64,000 nucleotides of DNA, taken from contig CAVXDY010000003.1 in assembly GCA_963760715.1 (NCBI GenBank), positions 496,001-560,000 on the forward strand, read 5' to 3'. The position numbers and the translations under genes are program-made. The stretch comes from CAVXDY01 sp963760715 (GTDB lineage Bacteria; Actinomycetota; Thermoleophilia; Miltoncostaeales; Miltoncostaeaceae). The notes beneath the pieces were generated by a model. That model did not search any database and was not told the DNA's origin. It saw nothing but the letters and a program-made list of their open reading frames with translations. Within the stretch, counting starts at the first letter, position 1. The number at the start of each line of letters is the position of its first letter. Positions 59,193 to 64,000 of this stretch are shown piece after piece.

Positions 59193-60265
59193 TCAAGTAC
59201 CTCGGGTCCAAGCGCACGCTGGCGCCGCTGCTGGAGCGGCTGGCGTCACGCCTGCCGATCGGCTCGGCCTGCGACCTGTTCGCCGGGACCACCCGGGTGG
59301 GCCAGGCCTTCCGCCGCGCGGGCTGCCGGGTGGTCTCCAACGATCTCGCCACCTACTCCGAGGCCTTCGGCCACGCCTACATCGCGGCCGACGAGCGCCT
59401 CGACCGCCCCCGGCTGCGGAGCCTGCTCGCGCGCCTCGAGGCCCTGCCCGGACGTCCCGGCTACGTCACCGAGACCTTCTGCCGGCAGGCGCGCTACTTC
59501 TCCCCCGGCAACGGCGCCCGGATCGACGCGATGCGCGACGCCATCGACGGGCTCACCGACGACCCGGCTCTCCGGGGGTGCCTGCTGACGAGCCTGATCG
59601 AGGCCGCCGACCGCGTGGACTCGACCTGCGGCCTCCAGATGGCCTACCTCAAACGCCCGGCCCCGCGAAGCCTGCGCGAGCTGGAGCTCCGCGAGCCCGA
59701 GCCGGTGCCGGGGCCGGCCGGCGAGGTCACCCGCCTCGACGCGGCCGTGCTGGCGGGCGCGCTGGACGGGATCGGCTGCGCCTACCTCGACCCGCCCTAC
59801 AACCACCACTCCTACTTCTCGAACTACCACGTGTGGGAGACGATCACGCGCTGGGACCGCCCCGAGACCTACGGCGTCGCGCGAAAGCGCGTCGACTGCC
59901 GGGCGCGCCACAGCAGCTTCAACCGCTCGCGCGAGGCGTGGGACGCCCTGGCCGGCCTGGTCGAGGGCCTGCGGACGCCCTGGCTGATCGTCTCGGTCAA
60001 CGACGAGGGCTTCCACGACCCGGCCGCGGTGGCCGACCTGCTGGCCGCCCGCGGCCACGTGGCCGCCCTGGCCATCGACGTGCCCCGCTACGTGGGGGCG
60101 CGCATCGGCATCCACAACCCCGAGGGACGGCGCGTGGGCACGGTCTCGCACGTGCGAACGATGGAATGGCTCATGGTGAGCGGCCCCGACCGCGGCGCGG
60201 TGGAGCGCGCCTTCGACGACGCCCCGGCCGGGACGCCGACGCCGGCCCTCACGGGCAGGCGATGA
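59189..60265 (+). CDS. D12-class adenine-specific DNA methylase
   Basis: A 358-residue N6-adenine DNA methyltransferase of the D12 (Dam-like) class. It shows IKYLGSKRTLAPLL, the AdoMet motif DLFAGTTRVGQAFRRAGC, NDLATYSEAFG and the catalytic DPPYNHHSYFSNYHVWET. No endonuclease gene is near, so it is an orphan, perhaps regulatory, methylase. GTG 59189 is the start that begins family N-termini (VIKYLGSKR) and overlaps the upstream 12-codon frame. Its end overlaps the FkbM-type gene by 17 bp. Confidence 0.88.
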   Translation: MIKYLGSKRTLAPLLERLASRLPIGSACDLFAGTTRVGQAFRRAGCRVVSNDLATYSEAFGHAYIAADERLDRPRLRSLLARLEALPGRPGYVTETFCRQARYFSPGNGARIDAMRDAIDGLTDDPALRGCLLTSLIEAADRVDSTCGLQMAYLKRPAPRSLRELELREPEPVPGPAGEVTRLDAAVLAGALDGIGCAYLDPPYNHHSYFSNYHVWETITRWDRPETYGVARKRVDCRARHSSFNRSREAWDALAGLVEGLRTPWLIVSVNDEGFHDPAAVADLLAARGHVAALAIDVPRYVGARIGIHNPEGRRVGTVSHVRTMEWLMVSGPDRGAVERAFDDAPAGTPTPALTGRR

Positions 60266-60983
60266 AGTTCCAGCGGTCCCCGGGAGGATCGGCCACCCGG
60301 TCGAACTCGTCGGCGCCGATGGGCCCGTGCCCGTCCATGTCGAAGATCCGCATTCCGAGGTCTCCCGCGAGGAAGTCGTGGATCATCCGGTGCGTGGTCC
60401 CGAAGGCCGCCGCGGCCGAGCCGTGCTCGATCGCGATGTGCGGGCGGTGGCGCGCCAGCGTCTCGGCCCCGCTGCGCAGGACCCCCAGCTCGGCGCCCTC
60501 GACGTCGATCTTCACGAAGTGCGGCCGGTATCCCTCCGGCAGGGCCTGGTCGAGGGCATCGAGGCGCACCGTGAAGGGCTCGGAGCTCCCGTTGGGACGG
60601 AGCGAGCTGCGCGAGTCCGAGACGGTGTCGCGGTAGAAGGTGGCCTCCCCGGAGGTCTCCCAGACGGCGGCGTTGCGCACCTCGACGCCCGGGAACCGCT
60701 CCGCCAGCCTGCCGGCCAGCTCGGGGAGCGGCTCGTAGGCGATGTGGTGCCCGGCGGGGGCGAGGCGCACCATCATCCCGAGCACGTCCCCGGCGTTCGC
60801 GCCGATGTCGATGCAGTTCGCCCCGGGTGGGAGGACCGCCGCCATGATCGCGCAGAGGTGGGCGTCGTCCCGGCGGTTGCGCAGCTGGGAGCGAGGGGTG
60901 AAGACGTCTTGCGCGCGACGCAGATGAGGCTCGAGCCCCACTCGTCGCGCCGTTGCGAGGATCCTCTGGCGCACGCGATCCAT
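60249..60983 (-). CDS. FkbM-family SAM methyltransferase
   Basis: A FkbM-type class I methyltransferase of about 244 residues: INIGANxG-like CIDIGANAGDVLG, IAYEPLPELAGRLAERFP, VKIDVEGAELGVLRSG (the hallmark IDxEGxE) and PHIAIEHGS. FkbM enzymes methylate hydroxyls of sugars or polyketides. The ATG at 60983 starts a plain helical lead-in; a TTG at 61037 would add 18 residues. Neither has a strong ribosome site. Convergent with the methylase. Confidence 0.87.
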   Translation of the reverse strand: MDRVRQRILATARRVGLEPHLRRAQDVFTPRSQLRNRRDDAHLCAIMAAVLPPGANCIDIGANAGDVLGMMVRLAPAGHHIAYEPLPELAGRLAERFPGVEVRNAAVWETSGEATFYRDTVSDSRSSLRPNGSSEPFTVRLDALDQALPEGYRPHFVKIDVEGAELGVLRSGAETLARHRPHIAIEHGSAAAAFGTTHRMIHDFLAGDLGMRIFDMDGHGPIGADEFDRVADPPGDRWNFIACP

Positions 60984-61070
60984 GTCGAGGCCAACCGTGG
61001 CCCCACCACCCTTGACAGCGGCGGCCGCCGAGGTCAAGCGAGAGTCGCCAGAAGCGGCGGGCGGCCCGGG

Positions 61071-61775
61071 CTACCCCGCGGGGGCGAGCGCCGGCGCGGG
61101 TCCCTCCAGGTCCTGCGAGGTCCCGCCCGGTCCGACCCGGCGCGCGCCCAGGCCCGGGCCGGTGACCACCACGCGGTGCACGGCTCCGTCCATCAGGTGC
61201 ACGGCCGCGCCGTCGTCCACCGCGAGCGTGGGCGGCATCGCGCCGCGGCCGACCAGCTCGCGCAGCGCGGGGACGCGGGCCGGATCGCCGTCGGCGTGCG
61301 GGCAGAAGCCCCCGGCGGCGAAGCCCAGGCCCTCAACGGGCGCGTAGCCGGCGCCCAGGGAGTCGGTGATGCCCCACTCGAACCAGCAGATCGCGCCCGC
61401 GCTGACCCCGGAGAGGACCGTCCCCCGCTCCCACGCCCGCCGCAGCACGGCGCCCAGGGCGTGCGCCTCCCAGATCGCGATCAGGTTCGCCGTGCTGCCG
61501 CCCCCCACGTAGATCGCGTCCGCGGCCAGGAGGCGCTCGGCAATGCGCTCGGGGTGCGGCCGGAACAGCGCGACGTGCGAGGGCTCGCAGGCGACCTCCT
61601 CGAAGGCCTCGTAGAAACGGGTCACGAGGGCGTCGGAGTCGCCGCTCGCCGTGGGGAGGAAGCAGACGCGGGGCCGCTCGCTCGCGCAGAGGCCCAGGAT
61701 GTACCGCTCGAGCGCGCCGATGCGCCCGTCGGACATCCATCCACCGCCGCCGCACGCCACGATGTGCCGGGCCAT
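61071..61775 (-). CDS. peptidase E-like (S51) protein, Ser type
   Basis: A 234-residue type 1 glutamine amidotransferase-like/peptidase S51 protein. RHIVACGGGGWMSDGRIGALERYIL start, the RVCFLPTASGD strand, IYVGGGSTANLIAIW, and the nucleophile elbow SGVSAGAICWF with Ser ~125 as in aspartyl dipeptidase PepE and cyanophycinase. It would hydrolyse a dipeptide or similar. ATG 61775 is 6 nt after TATTCT (61782-61787, minus): leaderless. It is divergent from its paralogue at 61882, with 106 bp between starts. Confidence 0.87.
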   Translation of the reverse strand: MARHIVACGGGGWMSDGRIGALERYILGLCASERPRVCFLPTASGDSDALVTRFYEAFEEVACEPSHVALFRPHPERIAERLLAADAIYVGGGSTANLIAIWEAHALGAVLRRAWERGTVLSGVSAGAICWFEWGITDSLGAGYAPVEGLGFAAGGFCPHADGDPARVPALRELVGRGAMPPTLAVDDGAAVHLMDGAVHRVVVTGPGLGARRVGPGGTSQDLEGPAPALAPAG

Positions 61776-61881
61776 CGCGCCAGAATACGCCGCGGCCGGC
61801 TGTCGGCCGGGCCAGGCCGGTGGCCCGAAATCTGTCCACAGGTCCCTGCACGACGGAGGACATCCGCCGCATCATCCCGTC

Positions 61882-62691
61882 ATGGCTCGAACGTCTCCCG
61901 CTCGGGCGCGCTCCTCGGCCGGACGCCGGCCGCGGCAGATCGTCGCCATGGGGGGCGGGGGGTTCAGCGAGGAGGAATCGCCCGCGCTGGACGACTACAT
62001 CCTCGATGCCAGCGGCCGCCCACGCCCCCGGGTGTGCTTCCTCGCCACCGCGGGCGGCGACAACAACAGCTACCTGGTGAAGTTCTACAACGCGTTCTCG
62101 GGCGGCCACTGCGACCCGTGCCACCTGGCCCTGTTCAACCGCACGGTCGACGACGCCCGGGCGTTCCTCCTGTCGCAGGACGTCATCTACGTGGGCGGGG
62201 GGAACACCGTGAACCTCCTCGCCGTGTGGCGCGCCCAGGGCATGGACGTCGTGCTGCGTGAGGCCTGGGAGCGCGGCATCGTGCTCGGCGGGCTCTGCGC
62301 CGGGTCGATGTGCTGGTTCGAGGGCGGCATCACCGCGTCGTTCGGCCGGCGCCTGACGACGCTCGAGGACGGGCTCGGCCTGCTCCCCGGAAGCAACTGC
62401 CCGCACTACGCGACCCGCCGCGAGACCTACCTGCGCGCGATCGAGGACGGCCTGGTGGGCGGTGTCGCCGCCGAGGACGGCGTGGCGCTGCACTTCGTGG
62501 AGCACCGGCTCGCGGCGGTGGTGGCATCGCGCGAGGGCCGGCGCGCCTACCGGGTCGGCGTGTCGGGCGGGCGGGTGGTCGAGGCGCCGCTGCGCCCGGT
62601 GGTGCTGGACGCCCAGGCCCACGCGATGGCCCGCGCCCGGCGCGCCTCGGAGGCGCAGATCGCTCCCGCCGCGCTCGCGGCCGTGCCGTAG
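61882..62691 (+). CDS. peptidase E-like protein, Cys at nucleophile elbow
   Basis: A 269-residue paralogue of the previous gene, with the same fold: RQIVAMGGGGFSEEESPALDDYIL, RVCFLATAGGDNNSY, VIYVGGGNTVNLLAVW and WFEGGITASFG. But the elbow reads GGLCAGSMCWF: Cys ~139 replaces the catalytic Ser of PepE. A Cys nucleophile, as in true class I glutaminases, or loss of peptidase activity are possible. It carries an N-terminal Arg-rich extension of ~18 residues. ATG 61882 is 6 nt after CATCAT, a weak -10 variant. Confidence 0.85.
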   Translation: MARTSPARARSSAGRRPRQIVAMGGGGFSEEESPALDDYILDASGRPRPRVCFLATAGGDNNSYLVKFYNAFSGGHCDPCHLALFNRTVDDARAFLLSQDVIYVGGGNTVNLLAVWRAQGMDVVLREAWERGIVLGGLCAGSMCWFEGGITASFGRRLTTLEDGLGLLPGSNCPHYATRRETYLRAIEDGLVGGVAAEDGVALHFVEHRLAAVVASREGRRAYRVGVSGGRVVEAPLRPVVLDAQAHAMARARRASEAQIAPAALAAVP

Positions 62692-62734
62692 CGCCCGCTC
62701 TCGGGCCGCCGCCCGGGGGCGGCGGTCCCGGCGG

Positions 62735-62962
62735 TTACTTGAGGCGGAAGGTGATGCGACCCCTGGTGAGGTCGTACGGCGACAGCTCGACCTTCACCCG
62801 GTCCCCGGGGTTGATCCGGATGCGGAACCGGCGAAGCTTCCCCGCCATGTGGGCCAGGACCTCGTGGTCGTTGTCGAGCATCACGCGGAACATCGTGTTC
62901 GGGAGGGCCTCGGTGACCTCGCCCTCCACCTCGATCGCTTCTTCCTTCTGCTTGGTTCCCAG
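62735..62962 (-). CDS. infA: translation initiation factor IF-1
   Basis: A 75-residue IF-1, an S1/OB-fold protein that binds the ribosomal A site during initiation. EVEGEVTEALPNTMFRVMLDNDHEVLAHMAGKLRRFRIRI and GDRVKVELSPYDLTRGRITFR match the family throughout. The family's N-terminal part (GTKQKEEAIE) is encoded, but no ATG, GTG or TTG stands before it: the first candidate is CTG 62962, with AAGGAG five bases upstream (or ATT 62965). Starting at GTG 62929 would cut 11 conserved residues. It lies 32 bp after cspA. Confidence 0.95.
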   Translation of the reverse strand: MGTKQKEEAIEVEGEVTEALPNTMFRVMLDNDHEVLAHMAGKLRRFRIRINPGDRVKVELSPYDLTRGRITFRLK

Positions 62963-62994
62963 AATTGCTCCTTCGAGATGAGCTCGGGTGCCGC

Positions 62995-63198
62995 TTAGAG
63001 CGGCGACACGTTGGAGGCCTGGGGGCCCTTCTGGCCCTCGGTCGCCTCGTAGCTGACCCGCTGGCCCTCCTCGAGGTTCCGGTATCCCGATCCCTGGATC
63101 TCCGAAAAATGCACGAAAAGATCCTTGCCCCCGTCATCCGGGGTGATGAATCCGTAGCCCTTCTCGGAGGAGAACCACTTCACGACACCCTCAGCCAT
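62995..63198 (-). CDS. cspA: cold-shock protein CspA-type
   Basis: A 67-residue cold-shock domain protein, an RNA chaperone. GVVKWFSSEKGYGFITPDDGGKDLFVHFSEI holds RNP1 (KGYGFI) and RNP2 (LFVHF). It ends SNVSPL. AAGGA precedes the ATG by eight bases. Followed within 32 bp by infA on the same strand, so the two are probably one transcript. Confidence 0.97.
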   Translation of the reverse strand: MAEGVVKWFSSEKGYGFITPDDGGKDLFVHFSEIQGSGYRNLEEGQRVSYEATEGQKGPQASNVSPL

Positions 63199-63341
63199 TG
63201 AACATCCTTCGTTTCGAACGCTTGAGCGAGCCCCACCGTCGGGGCCCCGGCGCATGGTACCCCACCCCGCGGCCCGCGGACCCCTGGCCGATCGATCCGT
63301 GGGGTTTTACGCAGAGTGAGGAACGGCACTACACTCGTGAC

Positions 63342-63896
63342 GTGCTCGACCGCCGCAAAGCCCTCGTGGGCTACCTCACCTACCGGTTCGTCCGCCTCGT
63401 GCTCCGCCGCGAGGCGACCCGGCGGGTCGACGCTCTGCGGCCGAACGGATCAAACGGACAGAACGACCGACAGGGAGGGCTCATGATCAAGCAGCGGACC
63501 AGGAGCGCGGGGGCGGCGGCGGCGGGGAGCGCGACCGCGCTGGTCGAGACGGTGCGCCCCATCGTCCAGAAGGCGATGAACGACCCGGAGCTGCACGACG
63601 CGATCCGCAGGGCGTTCGCCACCGGGCGCGAGGTCACCGGGGAGATCCAGAAGAACAAGCCCAGCAAGGCCGCTCGGAACCTCGCCGACAACCGCAAGCT
63701 CCACCGGCGCGTCGAGTCCAGCGTTCAGGACCTGCAGAAGGCCGTGACCAGCCTGGTGGAGGAGTCGAAGGCCAAGAAGAAGAGCGGCAAGAAGCGCATC
63801 CTCGGGACGATCGCGGTGCTCGGCGCGATCGGCGGCGGGGTGTTCGTGGCGCTGCGCAAGCTGCGGGGCGGCCAGCAGGACGACGACGGCGTCTGA
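63342..63896 (+). CDS. Ala/Lys-rich membrane-proximal protein
   Basis: A 184-residue protein. Residues 1-45 are LDRRKALVGYLTYRFVRLVL and a basic stretch, then a long helical region rich in Ala and Lys (TALVETVRPIVQKAMNDPELHDAIRRA..., SSVQDLQKAVTSLVEE), and a C-terminal membrane helix (ILGTIAVLGAIGGGVFVAL) with charged ends. No family recognised; it resembles small DUF-type actinobacterial proteins. GTG 63342 is 6 nt after TACACT (63330-63335), so leaderless. An internal ATG at 63483 with GGGAGG five bases upstream could give a shorter second form of the protein. Confidence 0.65.
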   Translation: MLDRRKALVGYLTYRFVRLVLRREATRRVDALRPNGSNGQNDRQGGLMIKQRTRSAGAAAAGSATALVETVRPIVQKAMNDPELHDAIRRAFATGREVTGEIQKNKPSKAARNLADNRKLHRRVESSVQDLQKAVTSLVEESKAKKKSGKKRILGTIAVLGAIGGGVFVALRKLRGGQQDDDGV

Positions 63897-63915
63897 GTCG
63901 CCGGAGGGAGGGGCG

Positions 63916-64000
63916 TCCTTCCCGGTCTTCCTCGAGATGGGGCTCGGGGTGGATCTCGTGGGGGAGGACGCCACCAAGGCCGCGCGGCGTGCCGTGCGCG
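63916..64000 (+). CDS. Lin0512-family protein, 3' truncated
   Basis: The last 85 bases encode SFPVFLEMGLGVDLVGEDAT followed by KAARRAVR, matching the N-terminus of Lin0512-family proteins (FxxEMGxGxDxxGxDxTKAAxRAVxDA), small alpha/beta proteins of unknown role. The gene runs off the window. No standard start precedes: ATG 63937 is internal to the conserved strand, although GGAGGGAGGGG lies just upstream at 63903-63913. The true start is unresolved. Confidence 0.7.

Noticed and set aside
1..64000. CRISPR arrays, insertion sequences, rRNA genes, plasmid or phage replication genes
   Set aside because: Looked for and not seen: no regularly spaced repeats, transposase motifs, rRNA signatures or replication initiators.

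Overview
The window is very GC-rich (roughly 70% or more by eye), densely coded and without insertion sequences or CRISPR arrays. Gene content points to an actinobacterium: a MalT-like/SARP fused regulator, a cslA/glxA-type locus, an encapsulin with ferritin cargo, an actinobacterial-looking cspA-infA pair and many GTG starts. A deep-branching class such as Thermoleophilia is my guess, from style and not from a marker.

Layout. 0.3-3.7 kb: small accessory genes (SnoaL-like protein, polytopic membrane protein, DUF2127 protein, an unrecognised protein). 3.78-8.57 kb: a segment bracketed by a 25-bp piece of tRNA-Thr and the intact tRNA-Thr gene. It holds a CSLREA surface protein, a truncated methyltransferase remnant, a large ATPase/winged-helix regulator and a YdhR-like protein, and looks like the relic of a tRNA-integrated element. 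8.6-18.5 kb: LapA-like protein, lipoprotein, moeA, msrB with a GH3 glycosidase, a NlpC/P60 hydrolase, a metallo-hydrolase, and a divergent acetolactate-synthase-like/aldehyde dehydrogenase pair. 18.6-22.1 kb: a tight operon of four exported copper-type proteins (double cupredoxin, two-domain multicopper oxidase, cupredoxin plus Ig-like domain, SCO). 22-27 kb: ketoacyl synthase, glutaredoxin-like protein, acetyltransferase, DHA2 exporter and others. 27.4-34.5 kb: cellulose-synthase-like enzyme, radical copper oxidase, GH6 and divergent GH26, resembling the Streptomyces cslA-glxA-cslZ locus. 34.5-39.7 kb: TerC behind a yybP-ykoY manganese riboswitch, then gltX, a membrane protein, encapsulated ferritin and encapsulin in one translationally coupled operon, with nfo divergent. 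39.7-46.5 kb: tRNA-Gly, a fatty-acid alpha-dioxygenase operon and a giant ATPase/SARP regulator. 46.5-54 kb: two acyl-CoA ligases, a drug-type ABC transporter with a frameshifted permease, its divergent MarR regulator and a thioesterase. 54-64 kb: GCS2-type ligase, HerA-like ATPase, orphan adenine methylase, FkbM methyltransferase, two peptidase-E paralogues, infA, cspA and a truncated Lin0512 gene.

Two regulatory themes recur. First, at least a dozen starts lie exactly 6-7 nt after a TANNNT hexamer, the geometry of leaderless transcripts, and three divergent pairs appear to share overlapping -10 elements. Second, two arrays of three CGTGANN heptamers at exact 11-bp spacing sit upstream of the alpha-dioxygenase operon and upstream of the SARP-type regulator. 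This predicts a self-contained regulon of regulator, alpha-dioxygenase, metallo-hydrolase and a small protein, which I consider the most interesting candidate system here. The copper operon may supply or support the copper radical oxidase of the polysaccharide locus.
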